Shown here one piece after another: positions 54,095 through 62,683 of a DNA stretch of 64,000 bases. Each line of letters opens with the position of its first letter. Position 1 is the stretch's first letter. Source of the stretch: Aquirufa rosea (lineage in GTDB: Bacteria; Bacteroidota; Bacteroidia; Cytophagales; Spirosomataceae); NCBI RefSeq assembly GCF_004118285.1, contig NZ_SDHY01000003.1:248001-312000 (forward strand). Direction: 5' to 3'. Under the pieces are notes generated by a model. That model had not been told where the DNA came from, did not search any database, and was given only the letters and a program-made list of their open reading frames with translations. A program made the translations under genes and the position numbers.

Positions 54095-55302
54095 GCAGTT
54101 ATAGGTGGCTTAGGCAAGGAAATTCGGAAGGTACTACCTTTATTGATTTCGGTGGATTTTAAAATAAGTTTACCCTCATGATAATTTTCAACAATGCGCT
54201 TGGCCAATGTCAGTCCAAGTCCCCAACCTCTCTTTTTTGTGCTAAAGCCTGGTGAGAAAATCTTCGACATGTTTTTATTTGAAATGCCTTTACCTGTATC
54301 TGTTATGTCGATGTATATGACATTATTTTTTCCTTCTGAAAGAATAATTTGAATATTTCCGCTTCCACTCATAGCATCTACGCCATTTTTACAAATATTT
54401 TCAATGACCCATTCAAACAAGTATCTATTTACTCTAGCGCACTGCTCTGGAGCCAAATAGCTGATTACATCTATGTTTACTTTACTTGAAATACGATTTT
54501 TTAAGTATTGAAGGAAGGTGTTAATTAGCTCCTCCAAATTTTCTTCTTTTAAAATAGGTGCCGAACCGATGTTGGAAAAGCGTGTAGTAATGGTTTCCAA
54601 ACGTTGAATATCTTTACTCAATTCGATTACAATATTGGGATCCACTTGGGGTTCGTTCCGTAAGATTTCCACCCAGGCTGTTAATGAGGATAACGGTGTG
54701 CCCAGCTGATGCGCTGTCTCTTTAGCTAATCCAACCCACACTCGATTTTGCTCAGCCCTTCTTGAATAAGAGAAAAAGATATAACCTAAGAATCCAATAA
54801 TGAGTACAACGAGTAATTGTGAAAGAGGATAGTAGCGAAGTAATTTCAGCAATTTTGAATTACCATAATAAATGTATTCCTTCTGAAAACCCATGTCCAT
54901 TTCTATGGGCTTATTATTTTCTGCAATAATTTCAGTTAATTTTTGTTTCAGAATATCCTGTTTTGCCTCCGTGGAAAGCTGGTTTGGCATTGGAATATTG
55001 ATGGAGTTTAAGTGGCCTGATCCATCTTTCCAGATCACTGGAATAGTATTGTTTTCATTGATTTTTTTGATCCGCTCAAAAAAGAAATTTATATCTGCAT
55101 TTTCATCGCTCGTCATTACATAGCGGATTGTCTCTGCATAAAGCTCAATTTGCTGCTTTTCCCGCTCTTCGAGCTTAGAGACCAGTCCATCTGTAAAATA
55201 CAGTGAGAAGCCTGCCATGAAAACACACACTGCAAAAAATGCCACCTTCAGCCAGGTGTCTCGATTATAAAAAGCTAGTGGTAAAGAAACTTCTTTAAAC
55301 AT
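54091..55302 (-). CDS. Membrane sensor histidine kinase
   Basis: A 403-residue kinase with an N-terminal membrane helix (about 16-34), an approximately 120-residue periplasmic segment with a coiled-coil start, a second helix near 155-175, then the HisKA dimerisation helix with phosphoacceptor His in ETAHQLGTPLSSL, N-box NICKNGVDAM, and the G-boxes DTGKGIS and RGWGLGLTLAKRI. No HAMP or PAS domain is evident. No response regulator is adjacent. It is coupled to the downstream AEC transporter. The 55302 start is the only suitable ATG near the promoter. Confidence 0.92.
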   Translation of the reverse strand: MFKEVSLPLAFYNRDTWLKVAFFAVCVFMAGFSLYFTDGLVSKLEEREKQQIELYAETIRYVMTSDENADINFFFERIKKINENNTIPVIWKDGSGHLNSINIPMPNQLSTEAKQDILKQKLTEIIAENNKPIEMDMGFQKEYIYYGNSKLLKLLRYYPLSQLLVVLIIGFLGYIFFSYSRRAEQNRVWVGLAKETAHQLGTPLSSLTAWVEILRNEPQVDPNIVIELSKDIQRLETITTRFSNIGSAPILKEENLEELINTFLQYLKNRISSKVNIDVISYLAPEQCARVNRYLFEWVIENICKNGVDAMSGSGNIQIILSEGKNNVIYIDITDTGKGISNKNMSKIFSPGFSTKKRGWGLGLTLAKRIVENYHEGKLILKSTEINKGSTFRISLPKPPITA

Positions 55303-55339
55303 GTGCAGATTTTTCAGCCTTAATAAAGGCTATTCATCA

Positions 55340-55370
55340 CAAATTAGCCACCGTTTATCCAAAAATCAAA
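55340..55370 (-). promoter_or_regulatory. Promoter of the kinase-transporter operon
   Basis: Minus-strand TTTG (55370-55367), a 20-nt spacer and a TAATTTG element (55346-55340) approximate the consensus with one base missing in the -7 box. A leader hairpin AGCCTT-aata-AAGGCT lies at 55316-55331. Confidence 0.5.
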
Positions 55371-55380
55371 AAAAAGTTTA

Positions 55381-55409
55381 TAAGGTACTATGTAATGCAA
55401 AGTACCTTA
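55381..55409. promoter_or_regulatory. Candidate PadR operator
   Basis: TAAGGTACT (55381-55389) and AGTACCTTA (55401-55409) are exact reverse complements across 11 nt, and the symmetry continues inside as TG...CA. It occupies the -33 region of the padR promoter, whose TAGCTTTG box follows at 55412-55419. Confidence 0.7.
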
Positions 55410-55411
55410 CG

Positions 55412-55419
55412 TAGCTTTG
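55412..55419 (+). promoter_or_regulatory. -7 element of the padR operon
   Basis: TAGCTTTG matches TAnnTTTG exactly, 24 nt before the padR ATG at 55444 and 2 nt after the inverted repeat. Confidence 0.7.
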
Positions 55420-55443
55420 TATCACATTAAAACACAGAAACCG

Positions 55444-55785
55444 ATGGATATAGAAAATGCCAAGGTGCAGATGAGGAAAGGAATTTTGGAATTCTGTATT
55501 CTGCAGATTATTTCGCGAGGCGAGGTGTACGCTTCCAATATGTTGGAAGAATTAACCTCAGCAAAGATCATGGTAGTAGAGGGAACCTTATATCCTCTTT
55601 TAACCCGCTTAAAAAATGCTGGTTTTTTAGATTACAAATGGGTGGAATCCTCCTCAGGCCCGCCACGTAAATATTACGTATTGACAGAAAAAGGAGGAGA
55701 ATTTTTAGAAGAACTTCATTTAACCTGGGATGAGTTACAAGGATCAGTGCATCAAATAACCAATCCTACTACCCCCAACTCATAA
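55444..55785 (+). CDS. PadR-family transcriptional regulator
   Basis: A 113-residue winged-helix regulator: MRKGILEFCILQIISRGEVYASNMLEEL, then VVEGTLYPLLTRLKNAGFLDYKW with the typical Tyr/Leu recognition-helix pattern, and SGPPRKYYVLTEKGGEFLEEL as the wing and dimer helix. PadR proteins repress their own operons and are relieved by membrane or chemical stress signals. The inverted repeat at 55381-55409 suits autoregulation. An earlier start at 55417 would overlap the promoter. The PspC gene starts 12 nt downstream. Confidence 0.93.
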   Translation: MDIENAKVQMRKGILEFCILQIISRGEVYASNMLEELTSAKIMVVEGTLYPLLTRLKNAGFLDYKWVESSSGPPRKYYVLTEKGGEFLEELHLTWDELQGSVHQITNPTTPNS

Positions 55786-55797
55786 ATCTATCATTGT

Positions 55798-58233
55798 ATG
55801 AAAAAGACCCTATCAATAAATATCGCCGGTATTATCTTCCATATTGAGGAGGATGCGTTTGCCACATTGGATGCATATATCAAATCCATCCATGCGTACT
55901 TCGAGACTTTCGAAGGTTCAAAAGAGATAATAGCAGACATTGAAGCTCGAATAGCTGAGAAATTTTGGGGAATTCGTGAAGATGAAAAAACCGAAGCGAT
56001 TTCTTTGGAGCACGTAAACGCCTTAATTGCTTCTTTAGGAACTGTAGCTGATTTCCAAGCTTTAGAAAGTGAGGAGGACAAGAAAGAAAGTAATCAAAAC
56101 TATTCTCAAAGTCAGTCTTCCACCTCGACTAATCCTCAGTCAAAAGTGTTTAGAAGAGATTTGTCCAGAAAAATGATTGGTGGTGTAGCCTCTGGCTTGG
56201 CTCGTTACTTGCATGCTGATCCTATCTGGGTACGTTTGTGTATAATTGTGGGATTCTTTGGGTTAATTCCTTTATTCCATGTAGCTAATGTTATTTTTTG
56301 GGCATATATCATCTGCTGGATTGCTATTCCAGGTGAAATCAATTTAGAAGAGGATAAGTCATTCAGAAAATTTTATCGCGACCCTGAAAGGAAAGTAATA
56401 GGCGGTGTCATTGCAGGTTTTTCTGCTTACACTGGTTGGGATTTAGGATTATTGAGAGTATTAGCCGTTTTATCCGTTTTGTTTTTCGGTTCAGGAATTG
56501 TAGCCTACCTGGTGATATTAGCCATATCACCAGAGGCTAAAACCCTTACAGATAAGATGGAAATGACGGGTGAGCCTATTACGTTGGAGAATATTGAGAA
56601 CAACATCAAAAAGAATTTTCAAAAAGAAGGAGAAGTAGAAGAAAGTACCCTTACCCGTATTTTATTAGTTCCATTTAGGTTGATTGCTGCATTTTTTGGT
56701 GCTTTCAAAGGCTTTTTTGTAGCCCTTCGTTGGATCCTCCAAATTTCAGTAGGTATCATTTTAACTATATTTGGTTTAGGTAGCATCATAGCCTTAATTA
56801 CTCTTTCATCTGTGGGTTTTTCAGGTTTAGACCATGGTCAGGTACAAATTGCATTCGGTGAGGCTATTCCATTGTATTTATTGGCAAATGATTTGCCTAA
56901 TTGGACTTATCTAGCATTTATCGCTGCTGTTTTACCCATATTAGTGTCTATCATCATCTCGGGAGTTTCTTTATTGGCTAATCGTAAATTTTATAATAAA
57001 ACTTATCAATACATTGCTACCACCTTATGTATCATTGGCTGGATAGGACTTTTCATTGCCTTACCAACGGTCGGTAAAAATTTTGCCAGAACTGCCTCAG
57101 TGAATCAAGTGGAAGATATTTCATTAATTACTAAGCCTTACATATTGGATATTAAAAAAGAATCCCAGGAGTCAATTTGGGAGAAAATGTTGGGAAGCAG
57201 AGAGTTAGTTGATGAAATTTTAGACGAAGAAGATTTACATGATTACAATCGCGAGGGATTTACCCGTGCCCAAATTAGCATTGAAGGTTATTCCGGTACA
57301 ACTATTCAGGTAATTGAATTTTCAAAATCTAATGGCAAGGATCGCTTAGACGCTGAAAAAAATGCCAGAAGTATTAAATATGGCTATTCAGTAGAGGGAG
57401 ATAAAATAGTGTTTGATAGTCATTTTGGTATTACCAATCTGCGTTTCAGAAATCAGCGTTTGCGTGTCAAGGTATTAATTCCTTTTGGCCAAAGTTTCAG
57501 TATGACTCGAGATTTCGCCTATTACATTGAAAATGAGATTGATGGGGGATATTTTAATGAAAGTTCGGGAGATTTGTTTGTCGGATCCATTTGGAATTTT
57601 ACACCAGAAAAAGGTTTAACCTGTTTGAATCGTGAGCCAATGGAGAACAAAGAAGAATCTTTCCATGAGGATCGTTCGAAAGGTGATGATATGGGGGCTA
57701 ATTTTTCCATTAGTAAAGACCTTGAAAATTTTCAAACCATTGAAGCTTTAAATACAGAGAGTGCCAGCATACGAATTGTCCCTGGTAATAAATATCTTAT
57801 TCGCTTTGATGGAACAGATAAGCCAAGTTTTTTAACTGAAGCAACTGTGAGTAATGGTGTTTTGAAATTGAACAAATTACAAGCTGGTATTCAAGTTGAA
57901 ATTCATTCACCCAAGCTAGCAAAAGTTGAATTGGGAGGTAATGCCAGAACTGAGATTAATGGATTTAATCAATCGAAGTTGGAAGTGGTTTTACATGATT
58001 TTCATAGTGCTATTGTCGAAGGAAGTACAGATTTGTTAATAGCATCGACCGATCAAAACGCCGAATTAATTGCCCCCAATTTGACTGTTCAAAAGGCTGT
58101 GGTTTCCTTGAAAGATCAATCTAAAATGGAATTACAAGTTGTTAAAAGCATTACAGGGATCAAATCTTCCCAGGCAGATTTGATATACCCATCTAATTCA
58201 AATTTGAAGGCAGTGATTAAAACTCAAAAATAA
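55798..58233 (+). CDS. PspC-domain membrane protein with DUF2807-like C-terminus
   Basis: An 811-residue envelope protein. Residues 1-95 are an unnamed acidic soluble domain rich in helices (FETFEGSKEIIADIEARIAE). Two PspC modules follow, one near 115-180 (KMIGGVASGLARYL) and one near 190-245 (KVIGGVIAGFSAYTG), then three or four further membrane helices to about 430, and a large periplasmic beta-rich part. The last 175 residues resemble the DUF2807 beta-helix encoded by the next gene. PspC senses envelope stress in Gamma-proteobacteria; here the regulator is a PadR protein, so the details differ. Confidence 0.88.
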   Translation: MKKTLSINIAGIIFHIEEDAFATLDAYIKSIHAYFETFEGSKEIIADIEARIAEKFWGIREDEKTEAISLEHVNALIASLGTVADFQALESEEDKKESNQNYSQSQSSTSTNPQSKVFRRDLSRKMIGGVASGLARYLHADPIWVRLCIIVGFFGLIPLFHVANVIFWAYIICWIAIPGEINLEEDKSFRKFYRDPERKVIGGVIAGFSAYTGWDLGLLRVLAVLSVLFFGSGIVAYLVILAISPEAKTLTDKMEMTGEPITLENIENNIKKNFQKEGEVEESTLTRILLVPFRLIAAFFGAFKGFFVALRWILQISVGIILTIFGLGSIIALITLSSVGFSGLDHGQVQIAFGEAIPLYLLANDLPNWTYLAFIAAVLPILVSIIISGVSLLANRKFYNKTYQYIATTLCIIGWIGLFIALPTVGKNFARTASVNQVEDISLITKPYILDIKKESQESIWEKMLGSRELVDEILDEEDLHDYNREGFTRAQISIEGYSGTTIQVIEFSKSNGKDRLDAEKNARSIKYGYSVEGDKIVFDSHFGITNLRFRNQRLRVKVLIPFGQSFSMTRDFAYYIENEIDGGYFNESSGDLFVGSIWNFTPEKGLTCLNREPMENKEESFHEDRSKGDDMGANFSISKDLENFQTIEALNTESASIRIVPGNKYLIRFDGTDKPSFLTEATVSNGVLKLNKLQAGIQVEIHSPKLAKVELGGNARTEINGFNQSKLEVVLHDFHSAIVEGSTDLLIASTDQNAELIAPNLTVQKAVVSLKDQSKMELQVVKSITGIKSSQADLIYPSNSNLKAVIKTQK

Positions 58234-58302
58234 TTGGCCTAACAACATGCAACCATTTGCTCAATCGTTTCATCTTATCTACATTCAAACATATACAAAC
58301 AC

Positions 58303-59019
58303 ATGAAAACAAAATTTAGTTTATTCATTTTATTGGGAGCCTTATTGATGTCAGTCGTGGCATGGGCTTCGCCTGAAGACTTTTCAAAAAAGTTTAAAGT
58401 ATCCGGTTTTCAAAACTTAGACTTAGGTCATGCTTTTGAAATTAAAGTAGTGAAAGGAAATACATACTCCTTAGCAGCTTATGGCCGTCAGGAAGATGTA
58501 GAGGATTTAGAGGTAGATATTGATGGAAGCACACTTAAGGTTTTGTACAAGGACAGAAGTTGGGGATTTAATTGGGGAAAGAATCGTAAAAAAGTACGTT
58601 TGGTTATTTCAATGCCTCGTTTAGCCAATGCAGAGTTTTCCGGCGCTTGTCGGGTTGAAGTAGAAGGTTTTACTAATGAGGAGCAAATGAACTTCGTATT
58701 TACGGGAGCCTCTAAAGGCCAATTGCATCAAGTTAATGCTGATAAGCTCAATGTAGAACTATCCGGAGCTTCTAGATTAAATATTAGTGGACGTGTTGGG
58801 AAGTTAAATGTAGATGCTTCTGGTGCAAGCCATTTGGAAGGAACTGACTTACTAGCTCGCGATACAGATGTGGAGGCAAGTGGTGCTAGCCATGTAAGTA
58901 TTCAAAGCCAAAAAACTTTACGTGTAGATGCATCGGGTGCTTCCAAAGTATCCTACAAAGGTGTACCCAACATCAGCAAAGATTTATCCGGTGCAGCATC
59001 TATTAACCAAGTAAACTAA
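58303..59019 (+). CDS. DUF2807 head-GIN-domain exported protein
   Basis: A 238-residue exported protein with a signal peptide (SVVAWAS) and a right-handed beta-helix-type DUF2807 domain. The hallmark SGAS or near variants recurs at roughly 20-residue intervals: FSGACR, FTGASK, LSGASR, ASGASH twice, ASGASK and LSGAAS. The exact function is not known; such genes commonly follow PspC genes in Bacteroidota. Located 69 nt after the PspC gene, likely in its operon. Confidence 0.88.
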   Translation: MKTKFSLFILLGALLMSVVAWASPEDFSKKFKVSGFQNLDLGHAFEIKVVKGNTYSLAAYGRQEDVEDLEVDIDGSTLKVLYKDRSWGFNWGKNRKKVRLVISMPRLANAEFSGACRVEVEGFTNEEQMNFVFTGASKGQLHQVNADKLNVELSGASRLNISGRVGKLNVDASGASHLEGTDLLARDTDVEASGASHVSIQSQKTLRVDASGASKVSYKGVPNISKDLSGAASINQVN

Positions 59020-59624
59020 AATTTTTCACCCGCGGAAATACTGAAGTTTAATTGGTTACTCGCCGGGGGAACAGGGCAAGCATAATCCGGATTGTACGCA
59101 CAAAACGGGAAGTAAGCCAAATTAAAATCCGCCTTAAGTTTTTTACCGTTTAGATTTATTAGGGGTATATCTAAGTACCTACCGCCTCCATAGGTTTCTG
59201 TGGGGGCGGTTTTGTCTTTAAATGGAAGAAAAAAATCTCCATTATCATGTTGGTACAGTTTCATGCGAACAGCTTGGCCATTTAAATTAGCAGAAATTTC
59301 TCCCACGTAAATCATTTCTTCTTTAGTACCATCTGTCATAGGTATGGATATTTTACCCACCTGATCGCTTTTCTCTAGATCAAATTCAATTTGCCAAGTA
59401 CTGGAGAAAGGATAATAATGCAAGCCTTCAAAATTTTCCTTATCCCTGATGGGTGAATCTTCTTGTTCCTTCATTGAAAGGTCTTTGTCTTTTCGATGTT
59501 TCATGACTGCTAAGGAATCCTCTTGTGATTTAGATAGGGAGCTAGTGGTGTTTTTGGGAATACTAATAACAATTAGGACCAAAGCTACTAAGGCAAGAAT
59601 CAAAATCCATTTATTGAATTTCAT
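59016..59624 (-). CDS. DUF1684 protein
   Basis: A 202-residue protein with one N-terminal membrane helix and the DUF1684 pattern: FEGLHYYPFSSTWQIEFDLE near residue 70, a central MKLYQHDNGDFFLPFKDKT with YGGGRYLDIPLI, and the C-terminal NLAYFPFCAYNPDYACPVPPASNQLNFSISAGEKF, which holds the three-cysteine CAYNPDYACP motif. Function is unknown. It faces ribE divergently and overlaps the DUF2807 stop by 4 nt. Confidence 0.87.
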   Translation of the reverse strand: MKFNKWILILALVALVLIVISIPKNTTSSLSKSQEDSLAVMKHRKDKDLSMKEQEDSPIRDKENFEGLHYYPFSSTWQIEFDLEKSDQVGKISIPMTDGTKEEMIYVGEISANLNGQAVRMKLYQHDNGDFFLPFKDKTAPTETYGGGRYLDIPLINLNGKKLKADFNLAYFPFCAYNPDYACPVPPASNQLNFSISAGEKF

Positions 59625-59635
59625 AAGATTGGGTG

Positions 59636-59643
59636 TAATTTTG
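59636..59643 (+). promoter_or_regulatory. -7 element of ribE
   Basis: TAATTTTG matches TAnnTTTG and lies 30 nt before the ribE ATG; an ATTG at 59613-59616 stands 19 nt upstream in place of TTTG. The divergent DUF1684 promoter box TATTTTTG (minus, 59658-59651) overlaps this region. Confidence 0.6.
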
Positions 59644-59672
59644 AATGAAACAAAAATATAAAATTTAATTCG

Positions 59673-60260
59673 ATGTTTACAGGCATAGTGGAGGCCATGG
59701 GCACTTTGGAGAAAAGAATAGAGCGAGGAAGCAACATTGATTTCTGGTTTAGTTCACCCTTTACCCATGAATTGAAGATAGATCAATCATTGGCACATAA
59801 TGGAGTATGTCTAACGGTGGTGGAAATTGATGGAATGAAGTATCGAGTAACAGCTATCGAGGAAACGTTGACGAAAACCAATTTGGGCTCTTTGGTAATA
59901 GGCCAAAAAGTGAATTTAGAACGTTGCTTGGCCGCTAATGCTCGATTTGATGGGCATATTGTACAGGGCCATGTAGATACTACAGCGGTTTGCACCAAGA
60001 TTTTGACTTATGAAGGTTCATGGGAGTATTTTTTTGAATATACTGCGGCAAAAGAACATGTCACCGTCAGCAAAGGCTCCATTTGTGTTAACGGTACCAG
60101 TTTAACCGTAGTACATTCAGGTGTAAATGATTTTTCTGTGGCCATCATACCTTATACTTATGAGCACACGGTATTTCACCAACTCAAAGTGGGTGATTGG
60201 GTCAACTTGGAATTTGATATCGTAGGGAAATACGTCCAAAAAATGTTAGCCAGCAATTAA
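59673..60260 (+). CDS. ribE: Riboflavin synthase alpha subunit
   Basis: A 195-residue enzyme that dismutates two 6,7-dimethyl-8-ribityllumazine molecules to riboflavin. Both lumazine-binding repeats are visible: MFTGIVEAMGTLEK with HNGVCLTV in the first (residues 1-90), and GHIVQGHVDTTAV with NGTSLTV in the second. Length is about average. It has its own promoter and overlaps the convergent argH by 15 nt. Confidence 0.95.
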   Translation: MFTGIVEAMGTLEKRIERGSNIDFWFSSPFTHELKIDQSLAHNGVCLTVVEIDGMKYRVTAIEETLTKTNLGSLVIGQKVNLERCLAANARFDGHIVQGHVDTTAVCTKILTYEGSWEYFFEYTAAKEHVTVSKGSICVNGTSLTVVHSGVNDFSVAIIPYTYEHTVFHQLKVGDWVNLEFDIVGKYVQKMLASN

Positions 60261-61589
60261 TTTGGCAATGGCTTGATTCACTTTATCGAATCCAAAACGT
60301 TGAAATACTTGATTCTTTTGTGCTTGAATCTGATCTAAGCCTAAATTTCCTATACTTCCTAAATGAGTGTGGTGAATATTTCTTTGGCTTCCGTCAAATT
60401 GATTATTTTCAATCATTTGCCCTACTTGTTGGTAGGCTTCCCTAAATGGAACTCCCTGAACCACTAAGCGATTTACTTCCTCCACACTAAAAAGTAAGTC
60501 ATATTTTTCTGGACTTAATAAATCTGATTTGACTTTCATATTTTCTACTAAATAGCGGGTAATTTCTAAACCGTCTTTAATTTCATCTATGGCTGGCATT
60601 AAGAGTTCCTTTGTTAACTGGAACTCCCTGTGATATCCAGAAGGTAAATTGCTAGTCAATAGCTGTAGTTGATTAGGCAGTGCCTTTAATTTATTCGCTT
60701 TTCCGCGAAGCAATTCCGCCACATCTGGGTTTTTTTTATGTGGCATGATGGAACTACCTGTTGTCAATGAATCTGGTAGTTCAATAAATCCAAAGTTTTG
60801 CGAATTATATAAGCAAACATCCATGGCCAATTTGCTCAAGGTTGTGGCAATTTGACTGATGGCAGTTAATAGGTAAAATTCAGTTTTGCCTCTAGACAAC
60901 TGGGCATTAACTACATTGACATGTGGGAATTCAAACCCCAATAAGTCGGTGGTTAGCTGGCGGTCTAATGGGAAGGATGAGCCATATCCAGCCCCTGAAC
61001 CTAGTGGATTTTTATTGGCTAATCGAAATGCAGCTTCAAGTAACTCCACATCTTCCACTAAACTTTCAGCATAAGCGCCAAACCATAATCCGAATGAGGA
61101 GGGCATGGCTATTTGCAAGTGAGTATATCCTGGCAGCAAATCATTTTTATGAGCTTCACTTTTAATGATAAGGAGTTGAAATAACTGTTCAACTGCTTCA
61201 GCTATTTCCTGAATTTCCGCTCTCATGAATAATTTTAAATCCACAAGAACTTGGTCGTTTCTGGAGCGTCCTGCATGAATTTTCTTGCCCATATCCCCTA
61301 ATTTTTGGGTTAGTAGGAATTCTATTTGCGAATGTACATCTTCCATGCCAGACTCAATTTCAAACTCTCCTGCCTCAATGGAAGCCAAAATTACTTTTAA
61401 CTCTTTAGCCAGTGGAAGAAGTTCCTCTTTTTTCAATAGCCCAACTTCCGCCAACATGGTAATATGGGCCAAAGAGCCTAATACGTCATAATGGGCCAAT
61501 TGTAAATCATATATTGGATCATTTCCAATGGTAAATTTTTCAATTTTAGCATCGGTTGTTTGATTTGCTTTTTGCCAAAGTTTTGCCAC
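60246..61589 (-). CDS. argH: Argininosuccinate lyase
   Basis: A 447-residue enzyme of the fumarase superfamily that splits argininosuccinate to arginine and fumarate. HAGRSRNDQVLVDLKL near residue 106, LPGYTHLQIAMPSSFG near 146 with the catalytic His, and the flexible loop GSSIMPHKKNPD near 269 are all present. It is the last of the arg cluster, starting 3 nt after argE ends. Confidence 0.95.
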   Translation of the reverse strand: MAKLWQKANQTTDAKIEKFTIGNDPIYDLQLAHYDVLGSLAHITMLAEVGLLKKEELLPLAKELKVILASIEAGEFEIESGMEDVHSQIEFLLTQKLGDMGKKIHAGRSRNDQVLVDLKLFMRAEIQEIAEAVEQLFQLLIIKSEAHKNDLLPGYTHLQIAMPSSFGLWFGAYAESLVEDVELLEAAFRLANKNPLGSGAGYGSSFPLDRQLTTDLLGFEFPHVNVVNAQLSRGKTEFYLLTAISQIATTLSKLAMDVCLYNSQNFGFIELPDSLTTGSSIMPHKKNPDVAELLRGKANKLKALPNQLQLLTSNLPSGYHREFQLTKELLMPAIDEIKDGLEITRYLVENMKVKSDLLSPEKYDLLFSVEEVNRLVVQGVPFREAYQQVGQMIENNQFDGSQRNIHHTHLGSIGNLGLDQIQAQKNQVFQRFGFDKVNQAIAKLIAG

Positions 61590-61591
61590 GT

Positions 61592-62683
61592 CTATAAGGT
61601 TTTATGTTGGTATTGAACAATGGTTTCAGATAGTAAATCTTGGTAGATCTGAATACCTTGTTTTATTTCATCTAAGTAAATAAATTCATCTGCTGTATGA
61701 GATCTGCCTGAATGTCCAGGGCCAATTTTTACTGAAGGACATTTTAGTAATGCTTGGTCAGAAAGAGTAGGTGAGCCGAAAAGTTCGATTCCCAATGCTT
61801 TTGCTGCCTGGCATACTACATGATTTTCCTCCATTTTACTGGATTGAAGTCGGATGGACCTAGGCTTTAATTCTGAAGAAAGTTCCTTTTGTAAAATTTC
61901 AAGAATTTCTTCTAGTCTATAACATTCATTCACTCGACAATCGATGGTAAATTCGCAGGTGTCCGGAATGACATTATGTTGTTTGCCTCCTTGAATGATG
62001 GTAACAGTTGTCTTCACGGGTCCCAAAACAGGAGACACCTTTTTAAAAGATAAATTGGCGATTTTTTGAATATCCTGCATGGCCACATAAATTGCATTGA
62101 CGCCTTCATTTCGGGCGGCATGCCCAGCAATTCCATGAGCAATAGCATCGATGACCATTAACCCTTTCTCAGCTATGGCCATTTGACAATCCGTCGGTTC
62201 ACCTACAATAGCCCAATCAATTGTGGGAAAACTAGGTGATTGCAAAAGGGCTTCGATTCCATTTTTTCCTGATATTTCCTCTTCTGCCGTTGCAGCCAAA
62301 ACGATATTGAAGGGTAAGTCCTTTTTATCATAAAAAGAACAAAATGTTTGTATCAAACAAACCAGGCTAGCGCCAGCATCATTGGACCCCAGACCGATGA
62401 GTTTACCCTCCTTTTCTGTCGCCTCCCATGGATGGAATGTCCAGGAGTCATTGGCTTTTACCGTATCGTGATGAGAGTTGAGTAAAATATTGGGTTTTTT
62501 AGGGTCAAAATGTGCATTGACTGCCCAAATATTGTGTAAAAATTGTTGAGGTTTTATCCCTTTTTGTTCTAAAAAAGACTGAATAATTTGAGCGGTACCT
62601 GCTTCCTCTCTGCTCAATGAAGGGCATTCTATCAGCTGTGATAGTAGGGATTTGGCTTCTATATAGTCAGAATCTTTGCACAT
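61592..62683 (-). CDS. argE: M20-family deacylase of acyl-citrulline/ornithine
   Basis: A 363-residue zinc peptidase-like enzyme: first metal site NSHHDTVK, GLGSNDAGASLVCL, AATAEEEISGKNGIEA with the catalytic Glu, and a C-terminal GPGHSGRSHTADEFI histidine region. In this context, downstream of an acylornithine carbamoyltransferase and argB, it most likely removes the acyl group from acetyl- or succinyl-citrulline (argE' role). Sequence alone does not decide which acyl group. It abuts argB with no gap. Confidence 0.85.
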   Translation of the reverse strand: MCKDSDYIEAKSLLSQLIECPSLSREEAGTAQIIQSFLEQKGIKPQQFLHNIWAVNAHFDPKKPNILLNSHHDTVKANDSWTFHPWEATEKEGKLIGLGSNDAGASLVCLIQTFCSFYDKKDLPFNIVLAATAEEEISGKNGIEALLQSPSFPTIDWAIVGEPTDCQMAIAEKGLMVIDAIAHGIAGHAARNEGVNAIYVAMQDIQKIANLSFKKVSPVLGPVKTTVTIIQGGKQHNVIPDTCEFTIDCRVNECYRLEEILEILQKELSSELKPRSIRLQSSKMEENHVVCQAAKALGIELFGSPTLSDQALLKCPSVKIGPGHSGRSHTADEFIYLDEIKQGIQIYQDLLSETIVQYQHKTL

